Assembly (NCBI GenBank): GCA_934045905.1
Contig: OW203766.1
Location: 23,244,309-23,308,308, forward strand
Length of the DNA: 64,000 bases
Source: Leuctra nigra
Lineage: Eukaryota; Arthropoda; Insecta; Plecoptera; Leuctridae
Direction of reading: 5' to 3'
Below are positions 1-11,473 of the stretch, in pieces. The notes under the pieces were generated by a model. It ran no database searches. It was given only the letters and a program-made list of their open reading frames with translations, and was not told the origin of the DNA. Position numbers and translations under genes: made by a program. Positions within the stretch are counted from its first letter, which is position 1. Each line of letters begins with the position of its first letter.

Positions 1-115
1 CGTTGATGCTAGACGTGGGTATAGATTTGGTATAGATTATAGAATCGGAGCATTGAAAGCACACTTATCAGCTTTTAGTCCCGCATTATTCAGAAAGGGG
101 ATCGATTCTTGTGAA

Positions 116-1992
116 ATGACGCAGTTTTCACCTGTATCACATGTTATTTTCGATATGGACGGTCTTTTACTAGGTAAGTAGGTTATGTAATATATTGGGA
201 AATATACTTATAATCAAATGATTTATGTGAGTGTGACATTGTTTGTCCGTCCAGTAAAAGAGTTTGACTTACGACAATCGTAGGTCGTTGACAAGGTTAC
301 AGCTCAACAGCTGTTTGTCCAACTTCTTAAGTACACTCTGCTCTAATATTACAGACACCCAAAAAGTATATTCTCAAGCGACTAGGGAAGTTTGCAGAGA
401 ATACAATAAAGAGATGTCTGCCGAATTAATTACAAAATGCATGGGTATATCATGTCCAGATTCTGCTAACATCATTATAAAGGAATTACATTTGTCTATA
501 ACACCAGACGAATTTTGTACTCGATTGCGTAACAAGTGCAATGCTTCATTTCTCGTGGAGACACCAATTATGCCAGGTAAAATAAACCTCTGCCTCGATT
601 CTCTTACAAGCACACATTTCTCCTGCAGATACTGAGATAATATATCTGAAAGTAATGTCCGACATTGTCAGCAAGTATGGCAAAGTATACAGTACCGATG
701 TTCGAATGAAAATATTAGGTACAATGGAACTAGACACCGCCAGAATAATGGTGAAGGAGCTCCAACTTCCTATTACTCCTGAAGAATTCAGTATTATGCA
801 AGTTAAAGCTCAAAATGAATTGTTGGGAGCAGCAACTCTTTTGCCAGGTATTCAAACCTTCTTGCGAACAATTCTTATCACATGTGAAGAAAAAGTTTGA
901 AACTAGAGGTAGTAGTTTGATTCAAAAACCGATCACAAGTTAACAAAGAACACATACCTACCTATTTAAATTTAACTCAAGTCTGTTATTTAAATTCATT
1001 TTGGGATGGTTGGCAACTCTACATAATTACTTAGCTAGTAGCTAAGATTGTTTTAAAATGCAATCTCCATTCAATAATCTTTGCTCATAGGTAACATCTC
1101 TTAAAAGTTAAAATGAAACAAATCAGTGTTACATTAGTGTTAAGTTATAATAAATAGCAAACTATGGGTTTGCAATAATGGCTACTACATATTTTTTTAT
1201 ATTTTTAGGGGCTGAACGGCTAATACGTCACTTTCACGCAAAGGGGGTTCCAATTGCCGTGGCTACAAGCAGCGGAGCCGACAGTGTAGCTATAAAAACG
1301 GCCAAGTACAAGGAATTATTTGGTTTGTTTCATCACATAGTCATGGGGAATTCTGATCCAGAAGTTACACGGGGAAAACCGAACCCCGACATCTTCTTAG
1401 TGTGTGCTTCACGGTTTCCAGACAAACCTGACCCAACATGTGTAAGAATAATTTATTTTCTTTGTTCAAGTTTAATACACGTACTTACCTACTTGTGTAT
1501 AAAGAAGGTGTACAATCTATACCTACTCCTGAATGTTCTCCATGAAAGTAAAACAAAATTTGAATATGCAAATTAAAGATTCATTGTCGAATTGATTATT
1601 TATTACATGAAATCGAGTATTGTCGCTACCTTGAATATAATTTTTGGTGGGGCAAACCAAAATGTATCTCCATTGAAATGGTTTTGCTACAATGTTGGAG
1701 AGGCATCAACATGAATCATTACCTACTTATTTACGATCTGTTTCGCCACAAATTTGCAAGAGAACCTATCGGCTCCAATCTAAGTTCAATTCTAATTAAT
1801 TGGTCTTTTACATTTTAGTGTTTGGTGTTTGAAGATGCCCCCAACGGAGTAACAGGTGCAAGGGCCGCAGGTATGCAAGTGGTAATGGTCCCAGATCCGA
1901 CCACAAGTGAAGACAATCGTAAAGGAGCTACAGTCGTGTTGGACTCGCTTGAAAAATTCAAGCCAGAACAATTTGGTCTGCCTCAATTTTAA
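116..1992 (+). CDS. PUDP: Pseudouridine-5'-phosphatase (HAD family, HDHD1/GS1-like)
   Basis: Cytosolic phosphatase expected to dephosphorylate pseudouridine 5'-phosphate. Exons read as 116-173, 355-576 or 629-847, 1209-1441 and 1819-1992, all with GT-AG borders and matching phases. Using one of the two middle exons gives 227-228 residues, the length I expect for this family. HAD motif I is FDMDG with the catalytic Asp pair at residues 13 and 15. Motif II is in ATSSG, the motif III lysine is in GKPNPDIF, and the motif IV acidic pair is in VFEDAPNG. The C-terminus ends FGLPQF. The two middle exons are homologous alternatives for the helical cap (separate entry). The frame stays open upstream of the ATG to the window edge, and a possible acceptor lies near 78, so an upstream UTR or coding exon may be outside the window. 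Family call is very secure; substrate is inferred from homology. Confidence 0.93.
355..847 (+). other. PUDP: Duplicated, probably mutually exclusive cap-domain exons of PUDP
   Basis: Exon A (355-576, 222 nt) and exon B (629-847, 219 nt) both begin after an AG with the last two bases of an Asp codon, both read DT(Q/E)..Y at the start and PG at the end, and both have phase 1 at each border. Each encodes the same region: the residue after the catalytic loop through the cap helices, with a shared KEL.L.ITP.EF core. Each therefore restores a full-length enzyme alone, while joining both would insert a second cap segment without shifting frame. The intron between them (577-628) is only 52 nt, close to the minimum for splicing in insects, which favours exclusive choice. 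Exon B keeps the DTE seen in relatives; exon A has DTQ and several extra cysteines. Confidence 0.8.
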
Positions 1993-2251
1993 TGCTGGCA
2001 TTTAATTAGGCACTAATAATATGAAGTAAATGCTTTAATTATTTTATATTTATTGAAAATATATTATGCACAAATCAAAAAATATGCCCACATTGGTCTT
2101 TTGCAAGTTGAAAGATCTTTTTTATCGGTGCTTTATATTTCGGAACTGTTAGGTATAGAATGAATAATTATCTTATTTATTATTGCTTTTAATTATTAAA
2201 TAACTATTATACATACTAGAAAAAGAACATCCTGTAGTCATTTCAAGATCT

Positions 2252-2525
2252 GGGCAGTTCTATAACTTTAAAATTCCGGATTCGGCCCGAATACGATTCA
2301 GTGCAACGTTAATCCATATGGCCGTGAATCGTATACGGGCCGAATTCGAAATTTTAAAGTTGTAGAATAACTGCCCTGGGGCCAAATTCTATAGCTAAAA
2401 TTCACCATTTTATCCATTAATAGAATTAATAGAAATATTCTATCGTTAATCCATTAATATGGATTAATGCACCGAAACGTATTACGACTGAATCGGGAAT
2501 TTTAAAATTATAGAATTTAATACCC
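2252..2525. repeat. Two adjacent short inverted-repeat elements (MITE-like)
   Basis: At 2252-2376 the ends GGGCAGTTCTATAACTTTAA and TTAAAGTTGTAGAATAACTGCCC form an almost perfect inverted repeat around a short centre. Immediately after, 2378-2525 has ends starting GGGGCCAAATTCTATA and finishing TATAGAATTTAATACCCC. Both are too short to code and look like non-autonomous DNA transposons. Confidence 0.65.
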
Positions 2526-2741
2526 CTGCCTTAGTTATGCCTGCTTTAGTTATGAAGCAGATGATGAACTTATGACTAAATGATGAACTTCGCTAAGGAT
2601 CTGCACTCTGTGTAGTGGGAGGTATATTCTTTGAAAAAAAATCAATGTTGAAATTAAATAAATTATAATATTGCCACTAAACACGTAAACTTAGTAACAT
2701 CTAGATATTTACAAACACTTCAAAGTTGGAACTACAAATAG

Positions 2742-2912
2742 TTACTTCTGAGCAAGTGTTGAAATTTGTTTTAAAACATCGTCTGCTTTCAAATTTGTAA
2801 GTGGCACGCTGCTTTCTTTTCCCAGAGCTATAATAAACCAGACAAGAATACCATTAGGAATTGCATTTAACATCAAGACAATCAGGAGGGCTGGGATCAG
2901 TCGGTATACCAT
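2742..2912 (-). CDS. Hypothetical 56-residue single-span membrane protein (candidate)
   Basis: An ATG at 2912 opens a 56-codon frame ending in TAA at 2742, with an in-frame stop (TAA) two codons upstream, so the start is well defined. Residues about 5-31 are strongly hydrophobic (LIPALLIVLML, then GILVWFIIALG), followed by a polar tail rich in Lys, Asp, Ser and Gln ending TLAQK. This is the layout of a small integral membrane protein. I do not recognise a family. It sits alone between PUDP and the copper transporter, on the other strand. A TATAG inside the frame could instead be a splice acceptor, which would make this a fortuitous frame. Chance cannot be excluded in AT-rich DNA. Confidence 0.3.
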   Translation of the reverse strand: MVYRLIPALLIVLMLNAIPNGILVWFIIALGKESSVPLTNLKADDVLKQISTLAQK

Positions 2913-3129
2913 ATTGTGTTAGGCAGTATGTTCCCGATATAAAACTATCAAGCCAAAAACCATTTTTCACACTTGGACTGTGGACTCTAGAAAATAATTC
3001 ATTCAGGTTAACTGCTATTTAAAAACCCATGTAAAACTGCACATTATATTATTTTTAAAGAATTCAATTCTTTTTTTCTCCATCATGAGTTAAATTGTTT
3101 TTCCCTTTTCTATTAAATATTAGAACATA

Positions 3130-3559
3130 TCGTCGGCTACACGGCAAAACCTCGTAAGTGCCATTTTGGCCAAAAATGGACTGTTGAGTTTTTTCAATAG
3201 CTTAATAATGATTCCTGCATTTGAATATTACCGCAAAAATCTTTGACCAATGGAAATCCTTGTTATTTAACATATATGAAACCAAGTGATCAGCAAAACC
3301 ACGCAGGTGCCTTTGTGTAATGGCGTAAAGTGCTTAAAACTGATAAGTTAACGTGAGTAAAAACACGTAAGTGCTTTATATAATAGGAACTAAAAAATAT
3401 TTTAAGTTTTGAGTCAATTAGTATGTGTAGTATATTTTTACATGAATTTACCAATAAAAATAATTTTGATATACCTATATTTTCAAATTGTGATGTTTTT
3501 TGTCTCTCCTGAACATTTTGCAAAATGGCACTTACGAGGTTTTGCCGTGTAGCCGACGA
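3130..3559. mobile_element. Non-autonomous TA-flanked DNA transposon
   Basis: Inverted ends of about 38 bp: left starts TCGTCGGCTACACGGCAAAA and the right end is its reverse complement. TA dinucleotides flank both sides (3128-3129 and 3560-3561), as in Tc1/mariner-type insertions. No transposase frame inside. Confidence 0.75.
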
Positions 3560-3651
3560 TACATGATATATCCCAGTTCAAATATTTTGGGTTTCAACTC
3601 AGCTTTGCTATGACAGCTGGTGGCATTGCTGGTAATTGCTCTATACTCCGT

Positions 3652-3730
3652 TTCATGCAGTCTAGAGTCCAGTTTAACATGGGTAGTCCTATACCTGCCC
3701 ATGCTATCTAGGACTCTAGACCCCATGAAA
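3652..3730. repeat. Short palindrome (MITE-like)
   Basis: GTTTCATG..AGTCTAGAGTCC is mirrored by GGACTCTAGACCCCATGAAAC about 60 bp later, with ATGGGTA/TGCCCAT pairing further in. Confidence 0.5.
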
Positions 3731-4231
3731 CTGAGTTTAGTGGTAAAATTTATTTTGAGGGAAATTTATCTGCTCTCCACCTAAGTTTACGCAGGCTATG
3801 AATTTGGAGTTTGGCTATTAAGATTTTAAAATTTCTATTGGTTGGAACACCATTTTGAAAAGTGGGATGATGAATTGGATGTGGGTATAGTGAACTAGTG
3901 GTTAAGCTCACCATAACGTGCATAGACTCGGGGTTGAACGCCGCTGCATTCTCGTACCAAGATTGGAAACTCCGGATTGCTTGTTTTCAGACCTACATAG
4001 TGTCTTTCAATGAATTCCCTGAAACCAAGTTTATTTTGTTGAAGTAATAGGTAGGTACCTGCAATATAGGTAATAAGTAGGTACCTGCGAAAGACACATT
4101 CACCAATTGCAAGTTTACGTTTAGACGCAACCCTCGAAAATTCCACACCTTTCCCACTCGCAAATGGCTATTATCACTCGCTGTACTACTAATACACTTA
4201 ATTCTATCATGACACCACTAGATGCAAGGGA

Positions 4232-4250
4232 GGGGGGGGGGGGGGGGGGG
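4232..4250. repeat. Homopolymer G tract
   Basis: An almost uninterrupted run of about 18-20 G (C on the other strand). It may be a true repeat, and its length is prone to assembly error. Confidence 0.8.
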
Positions 4251-5470
4251 TTGATAGTATTTAAGGGCTACCTATAAATTAGCCACTTGATGCTTTCGCT
4301 TATGTCCCCCCACATGTCGCGAGTTCTGAGTGGGCCCAAATGACACTGACCTCCAGATTCAAATTGTCACAACCTCTTCAAACACCTGTGCAGCAGGTAG
4401 TGGGGATGTGACTCACGAGGGTAGGTACTACCGTTACGGACGCTATTGTTCCCTATTATTTTCCCCCTTTAAGAGAAAAACTCGTCTTCTGCCCTTGCAG
4501 AAGCCTAGCACAAGGTTTACTAGTGAGGGGTCGATGGGCTAGAAATAATGTCCGCTATTATTCATGCTTTAAACTGTCGTGAATTAAGTTTGCAATCGTA
4601 TATTTAATTGAGGTAATTCAAACTGGTGCTACTTGTTCATTAAGAAGCTACGATAAGAGAGGGAAAATGGGTAGTGCCTTCTACATGAATCGCTTCCCTA
4701 ATGAACAAATTTAACAATATTACGATGACCCACAAATGTGTGTACGCGAGTGTACAATGCTAATGTCATGTGGTTAAGTCTAGCTATATTTGCAGGTATA
4801 CATGCTCGTGTAACTGGCATTTAAGCACGTACTCATTATTGAAATTGAATTATAGAAGGTATGTATTACCTCACGCCCTTGCTTTGCTCCGATTTCTGGC
4901 ATAAATGAATGCGCAATTCTTTCAAATGGGAACCAAACTTCAATGCTCGTCCAGACGCCATTTTTCTTAAGTAAAGCAGCTGTCTTCAAGGTCACTAGCT
5001 TATCGATGATTCTTCATTGATCGTAATTTACAAGGCAGTGAGGCCATTTGACAGTTGACAGTTTTTGTCACGTGACGATGGTGTTTTGTAGTTAGTATTC
5101 TTATAAATATTTACCTACAGTTGCCTGTAATATTCAAGGAAAAGTAAAGGTAGGATTATCACATGGTAGGTAGTTACTTCTCATTCAATTATTCTTATAA
5201 CTAGCGTTTAAGGCTAACTAGGTCCTTTGTTTACATTTCTTCCTACGAGTTTAAGGTTATGCAACGCCTCCCAGAACTGTCCTTTAGCTTTGTTCATATC
5301 TGTAGGTATCAAACGTTTGCAATGTACTAGGTAGGTACAACAACTTTGAAGAATAAGTGTCGGATTCGGAATCAAGAAAAATTGGAATCGTCGTCCCATC
5401 TCTAATTATTGCTGTAGGACCTGGAATGATACTGACTAGCTTCCTAAATCTCTTATCTTAATTTTTTTAG

Positions 5471-7555
5471 ATGCACATGAGTTATTGGTTTGGAACGGAT
5501 ATTGGAGATTTTCTATTCAAAGGCTTGACGATTACGACATCGGCAGGTAGTAATCCACTCACTTCCCTTCATACTTATTACCTATTCTATTTATTACTTT
5601 TGCAGAGATAAGTAAATTGTATTTACTACTTCCATTAGGTTTTATATCAACATGCTGCGGTTTAATCTCTCTCGCTGTGCTCTTGGAAGGTGCAAAAATA
5701 GGTTTATTATCAGCGAGACAAAAAGAAGCGCACAAAGCACGAACAAAGACACCTGGCATCTCTGCCGAAGACTTGTCATTACTCGCTAATGACAGAACTG
5801 AATCCAGAATTAATTGTAGAAATAAAAGGTGTGTTTTACAATAGTGTTGAAATGTTATAATCAGGAACTGGTACCCAAATAATATCGGTTCCAGTTCCGG
5901 TACCAAGTTTTTAAAACTAACAGTTTTAGTTCCATTTCGGTTCCATTAGGGTTCCAATCGGGGCCATCAAATTCAGACAATAATTCAAATTATTTTTTTT
6001 AAATTGTCTTTTGGGAACTTACCTGGGCACCTATTCTATATCTTTTTTTTATCTCGTCGCGACCGCCTTCGTTTAGACGTAATGCTATCTTAATGGCAGT
6101 GAAATGAAGGCGGTCGCCACGAGATCAAAAAAATAAAAATAATATAGAATAGGGCCCCTGCTCAAAAATGTCTAAAATTAATTTGACTCGGTGATCAATT
6201 ATTTGGAAAACTGTAAATAGTAGGTAAATCATTTTAGATTTGAAAGGCAATGTAGGTACCTAATACAAATTCAATGAAATTTAACCCTTATGGAACCGTT
6301 ATGGAACCCAAATAATGTTTATTTATAAGGGTTCCGGTTCTACCTAAAAAATTAATGTAAGGGTTCTGGTTCCTGTTCCTATTAAAATAACGATTATTTT
6401 CGGTTCCGGTTCCAGTCCCTGGTTATAATACAACTGCAAAACTATGACTGCAAATAATAGTATGGTGGCAGTACCAATGGAGGTACAGTGAGATTCAGAG
6501 CAACTCCTTACTTGATTGAACATTCTAGGGATTTTACATATTTGATGGAAGCCACTAATTTCAGAAAGTGTTCAGTAGGAATCATACCTAAAACGGCAAT
6601 GTGAGCATTATAAACAAAAAGTATATTGTTTATTATATCAAAGAACTACTCTTGAATGATTGATGAAATCATTTGCTTGCTACCTTGATGATGAAAACTG
6701 AGAAACATCCTAAGTTTCTATCAGACCTTCAACCACCGACCTCTTCAGAAAATACACAAATATGCACCACAAACTTCACTTTCAAAAGTGAAGTTGCCAA
6801 AAGCCAAGTGAAGTCAAATGGCTTCTTCTTGGTTCAAAACTGTAATGTTGACATTAATCAATCAAAAACCTTGTTCCAAAGCCTACCAAAGTTTGGTAGG
6901 TCCAAAGTACCTACCGACACCATTAAATAAAATAATATAAAAAGACAGTAAAAGATCTCAACAAAAAATTGTAGTTTTGGGTCACGAAGGTTTGGCAACT
7001 ACCTACTTCTAGGTAATTGTTCTCCTGTAATAGGAAAATGTGTAACTGATATTATTCTTCATTTCAGACTCATTTCATTTACAAAACAATTAATTTTGTT
7101 TCTAAGTCGAGACATCCTCTCGTATGTGCTTATGTTGTCTATTATGACCTTCAATGGATATTTTACCTTGTCAATAGCACTTGGCGCTGGTATTGGTTTC
7201 TTTGTGTTTGGTCCTAAATTAATAGAAATTGCATTGATTCAAAGACAAGAACAATGCCTTTATCAACATTGTGGTGGTATGTATAGATATGTTATTCAAG
7301 TTAAACAATCTCAGTATTAGAACACAAAGTGCAAGGGTTGCTGACTCAGTGTTCATTCTATTTGTAGAAACATCAGCAGGGACAGATGACTCTCAAGATA
7401 ACGCAAGTCTACTTGAGGTCGGTCAAGGAATATCCGCAATTGTGTGTGACTATCAACCCACAACAACAACACACAATGCCTTGCCAATGCCATTGCCAGT
7501 GACTGAGACTTTAGCCGTGGCTCAAATCCACTCTTCTCAAGAACAACATTTGTAG
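5471..7555 (+). CDS. Ctr1: CTR/SLC31-family copper transporter
   Basis: Trimeric membrane channel that takes up Cu(I). Four coding exons (5471-5546, 5606-5828, 7068-7276, 7368-7555) join in phase to give 231 residues. The ATG follows the acceptor AG directly and reads MHMSYWFG, the short Met/His entry motif. A hydrophobic segment follows (LLLPLGFISTCCGLISLAVL, about residues 32-51), then a polar loop. Exon 3 encodes the second and third spans, with the hallmark MLSIM (M-x3-M, residues 122-126) and GAGIG (G-x3-G, residues 139-143). The C-terminal tail of about 60 residues is Thr/Pro/Gln rich and lacks an obvious terminal HCH. No Met-rich ectodomain is visible, so either an upstream coding exon was missed or this is a short, CTR2-like member. 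A 560-bp hAT-like element lies in intron 2, 33 bp after the donor. Confidence 0.88.
5862..6421. mobile_element. Non-autonomous hAT-like transposon with 8-bp target duplication
   Basis: Flanked by perfect direct repeats GTTATAAT (5854-5861 and 6422-6429). Ends read CAGGAACTGG and CCAGTCCCTG, an imperfect terminal inverted repeat with the CAGGG start common in hAT elements. Subterminal regions are full of GGTTCC/GGAACC motifs. It lies in intron 2 of the copper transporter. A smaller inverted-repeat element is nested inside (6028-6157). Confidence 0.85.
6028..6157. repeat. Nested MITE inside the hAT-like element
   Basis: CCTATTCTATAT near 6032 pairs with ATATAGAATAGG near 6142, and an inner arm TCTCGTCGCGACCGCCTTC pairs with GAAGGCGGTCGCCACGAGA. 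Length is about 130 bp with no coding capacity. Confidence 0.6.
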
Positions 7556-8705
7556 TCAGTCTGCAATAACATTTTTAATGTTCCTTTACAAACATGAACA
7601 CACGTGTAAATTAGGGTAGCTCACAATCTTATGATTGTATTTTTTTGTATCTTATCTAGATCTTACTGTACAGAGGTAACCAAAGTAGATTAATCTACCT
7701 TCGTATGCGAGATTTGAAACTCTCATAGAGCCAACTCATTTCACCATTATGATATATTTCAATAAGAAGCATCAGTTAGAGTTGCCAACTTTGCAAGAAT
7801 CGAATTCCAGACATTGCAGCTCTGAAATTCTCGTAAAAGGGGTCTCACAAATACAATATTTTGAGGAAAACACCAATGCGTACGAAAATACTATCTCGCT
7901 GGAACTAATGGGGGTCTGGGGGCCATTTAATAAGTTAATACTATGGGGGTCCGGGCGCACCGGCTCTAGAAAATTTTGAATTTCGAAGGTCCATTTAGGC
8001 CATTTTCATGCGTTCTACACTACAATTATCAGCAATTTGATAACTTGGATAATTTGATTGATTTACTGAACACTGAATTATTTTTTTAGTGTAAGTTTCA
8101 TAATTTCAACAATTCCGGACATTATGCTTTCCAGAATAAGGTACTTCCGGCATCCAGACAACGTCATCCAATTCCGGAGTGTCTGGATAAAATCCGGATG
8201 GTTGGCAACCCTAGCCTTGGTAAAGAAACGGGACTGGCCTGGTTCTTCAAGTGTTTTACGGTTTTTCGAAATTGTTTTTTACACCAAGTAGTACATAAAA
8301 AAATTTAAAAAAATCAATGCATTCAATGCAAATGCATCAATGCATCAATGCATGCATTTAAATTCACTATGTATACGAAATAATGCCACACAAATTTAAT
8401 TTTGCATAAAGGCTCTCCCCTCCCCTCCCACCACCAACAATACAAAAAATAATATTTTGTGTTAACATTTCTTTTGAAATTTCAATGTCTCGGTATAGTA
8501 TGGTAAACTCTGTTTGGTGAGCATTTAGGTCACATAAGGAAGTGATGATAGTAAGGGGATCAGGGGCAAAGAGAAAATTTGATTTCATATACACACGACC
8601 CCAAGTCCACTTTACCAATACTCTGAAATAATTATTGCAGCAGTCAAATATTTACTTTTAAGAAAAGAACGTCAAGTGAAGAATTTTCGGACCCCCTAAA
8701 GTCCA

Positions 8706-8874
8706 GGACCCTTACCTAATATCGCCAATATTTCAGTAGCACCGTGTTACTGTAGCACAACTTTTGTTTTAAAAGTTTTAGCCATAAGAGCTAACATTGT
8801 CGCCATAGCAACTAGCCGATCGAGCGAAAGTAACACGGTGCTACTGAAATATTGGCGATATTAGGTAAGGGTCC
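8706..8874. mobile_element. Short foldback/MITE
   Basis: GGACCCTTACCTAATATCGC at the left end is repeated inverted at the right end, and pairing continues through ATATTTCAGTAGCACCGTGTT, giving arms of about 48 bp around an 80-bp loop. Confidence 0.75.
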
Positions 8875-8930
8875 AGGGCCCTCCACGACCGCAGTTCCAT
8901 AGTTCCGCCACTGCACACACTAGAAATCTA

Positions 8931-9354
8931 TAGGGAAGTCTCATGAAATTTTATTCTAGTAAATTTCTATAAATAAACACAAATAATAATGACAAATACA
9001 CTTATTACCTGTGAAATCTTAAATTTTCATTCATAAAAATCGAGTTCAAATATCATATGATTTTTGGCGGGAAAAACGGCCTTTAACAAGAATCAGAACT
9101 GTGATGTCATTTCCAAGTCTTGAACATTGTGTTGACATGGGGATTCCCTTGTTGCCATGGCAATATAGCAAACTGTGATGTCATTGCCAATTTTCCTGTT
9201 TTTAAATGAGAGGAGATCTATCAAACTTTGTAAATTAATTACATGAGAACTATTCGTCCAACAACAAAAATAATACCACATCTGTGTTCAGCAACCTCTC
9301 AACTTTCATAAAATAAATATTATTCTGAATTCTAATCTTCACGAAACTTCCCTA
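8931..9354. mobile_element. 424-bp MITE, copy 1
   Basis: Ends TAGGGAAGTCTCATGAA and TTCACGAAACTTCCCTA form an inverted repeat. The whole unit recurs inverted at 48434-48857 with the same length and only a few differences in the parts I compared, so the 62-codon frame inside (seen in both copies) is conserved by recent common origin, not selection. Confidence 0.85.
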
Positions 9355-11336
9355 TTGTAGAATAATATCGTATTAAGCACTTTGAGGTTGCAGTGTGGCA
9401 TTATTTCACATAGTTAGTTAAAATGTGTGGATACTGTTTGATCTTGTAAAATTTTGTTTGTGTGACGAAATAACTAAGAAAACACTTAATATAATTGCGG
9501 CCGCCCCATTATCTTACCAAGGCCACTTAAGTAATCATTGTATATTTCTGCACATGACACAAGATCTTGGTAGGTTTTATATTACATTAAACAATGATTT
9601 TTATATCAGATATTATTGATAAGGAACAGAACATAGAGTTTGATACTATTAAGTTAACTCATCTCATTATTCTAGACGCTCAAGGTTTGTTGTTTACGAT
9701 ATCCAGTGCACTGGATGGCATCATTTTTAGGCCCGCAACTTTGAGCAGCTGCACGTGCTGTTAGAAGGTGATCGTCAATTTCTGTTTTTAATGCCATTTT
9801 TTTAGTGTTCATGTTACAAAAATGAGACAGAATCTGACAGTATTTCAAAGATATCATTTTTAACTATTATAAATACTACTTGGTTTTGTAGCAAAACTAG
9901 TAGGTAGGTACTGTACTAATAATATGTCGCCACCTTACTATCTATGGAATATTAGTTTGTAAGCAATTCAAATAAAAATCTTCGTACTTCCTTACGAAGT
10001 GCAAACTCACACCGGCCGAAAGGTGGGTGTAGAAATCTCAGCAACTTTGCTTTGAACTGCTCTTGCTCGATGGCAGACCAACTGCTTGAAGTTGCACGAA
10101 AACAAACAAATGGCCATCAAGTGTTCAGAGCAGCTTATTGCTGCTCTGAGCAGGCAAACAACTCTGTTGAAAATATGATAATCTTCCTCCCAGTTCCAAA
10201 TGAGAACGTTTGGAATGAAAATATTAAATATAATAAAATATTATATCAAATGCAAATCTCATTCACATTTTTTAAAACGAGCATTCCTCTTTGTAGTTCC
10301 ACCAGTTGAAAAGTCCGTTGTGAAAATTCTCTACTGCTTGAATTCACAAGGTTGTCAGAGACAGAACAATGAGACATAGTAGTTGCCCAATAATGCTTTT
10401 GGGAATACGCATTCTTCCTACAACACAGCAAAACATTATTTTCTGCTAATCTCCAAAGAATTTTATTCTCATTTGCTGTTATTTTTAAGGAGATGAGATC
10501 ATGTTTATAAGAAATCAGAAGAGCAACATATATCAGATATAAGTAGTATCACTTGATTTATTATTTAAAGTCTTTATAGTACATACTTAAATATCACCTC
10601 GTTCACAATGATTTGTAAGTAATGAAGACATAATACTAATAACAATAATAAAACAAAGCCCTTTGATAATGGTTTACATTATTAGTTGATTGAAAGTTTG
10701 AAACCATTATTTTTTTACTTTGTGGTATTTTATTCACTTGTCCATAACATTGATTGCAATTATTCACATCATGTTACCTATCCACCACAACAAATTTGCA
10801 AGTATTGGTAATAACTTGTAGGTACCTATTTTACAATTTCCGCTATGTATTTAATAAACAATATTATTTCCCAAATATCCATGTTAAAAAATTATTCTAA
10901 CCCAAGGAAAACAGTATGCACTTAGTGTTTAATAAAAGAACCGGTTGACGAGCGAGCGCTCGGGGTTTAATGTGGCAGTTTTGGCCAGTTAAATCTCAAA
11001 TATCTACTTTCTCATTTTAAAAACAAAAATATTGCACATAATTTTCAGAAGTATTTACTAGGCCTCAGCATAATTGTGTAGCTTTCATTTTGCAATGTAG
11101 ACCTACATCTTTCACTACTAGCCAATAACACAGCAAGGTGACCACATCCTTTCTACTGTTAGTTTATAGCTAGATGCAAAATCTTCAAATAAAAGTTACA
11201 CAATCACACTGCAATGATCAAGGAACTTCGAATTTTGTATGCTCCTTTTTAGCAGGATTTTATTCAATGAGTTAGTACACAAGCTCGCTCGCTCAATCAA
11301 TCAAACAATAAATATGGCTTCTCCAAAGTATGGCTA

Positions 11337-11473
11337 CAGGGTGGGGGGGGGGGCTATTCTAAATTTTCTTGTCTCGTTTCCCTTGATACGGTGTCACTGC
11401 TATCTATTTCACATGGTAGTGACGCCGTATCAATTGATACTTGTCGGCAAGAAAATTTACAATAACCACCCTG
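11337..11473. repeat. Short imperfect inverted repeat with G run
   Basis: CAGGGTGG plus a G run, then CTATTCTAAATTTTCTTG, is mirrored by CAAGAAAATTTACAATAACC and CACCCTG. An inner pair (ATACGGTGTCACT/AGTGACGCCGTAT) extends the fold. Confidence 0.55.

Larger units (their letters stand above)
2913..5470. other. Intergenic stretch between PUDP and copper transporter
   Basis: No conserved coding exon seen. It holds a TA-flanked inverted-repeat element (3130-3559), a palindrome (about 3652-3730) and a long G run (4232-4250). The 5' UTR or first exon of the copper transporter probably lies in the right part, but no splice donor could be singled out. Confidence 0.6.

Noticed and set aside
4780..4995. 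71-codon minus-strand frame (contains WTSIEVWFPFERIAH) ending near a possible donor
   Set aside because: It starts at GTG, has no ATG in frame after the upstream stop, no supported acceptor and no family similarity.
9093..9281. 62-residue frame also present at 48507-48695, suggesting a conserved small protein
   Set aside because: Both copies lie inside the nearly identical 424-bp MITE, so conservation reflects recent duplication.
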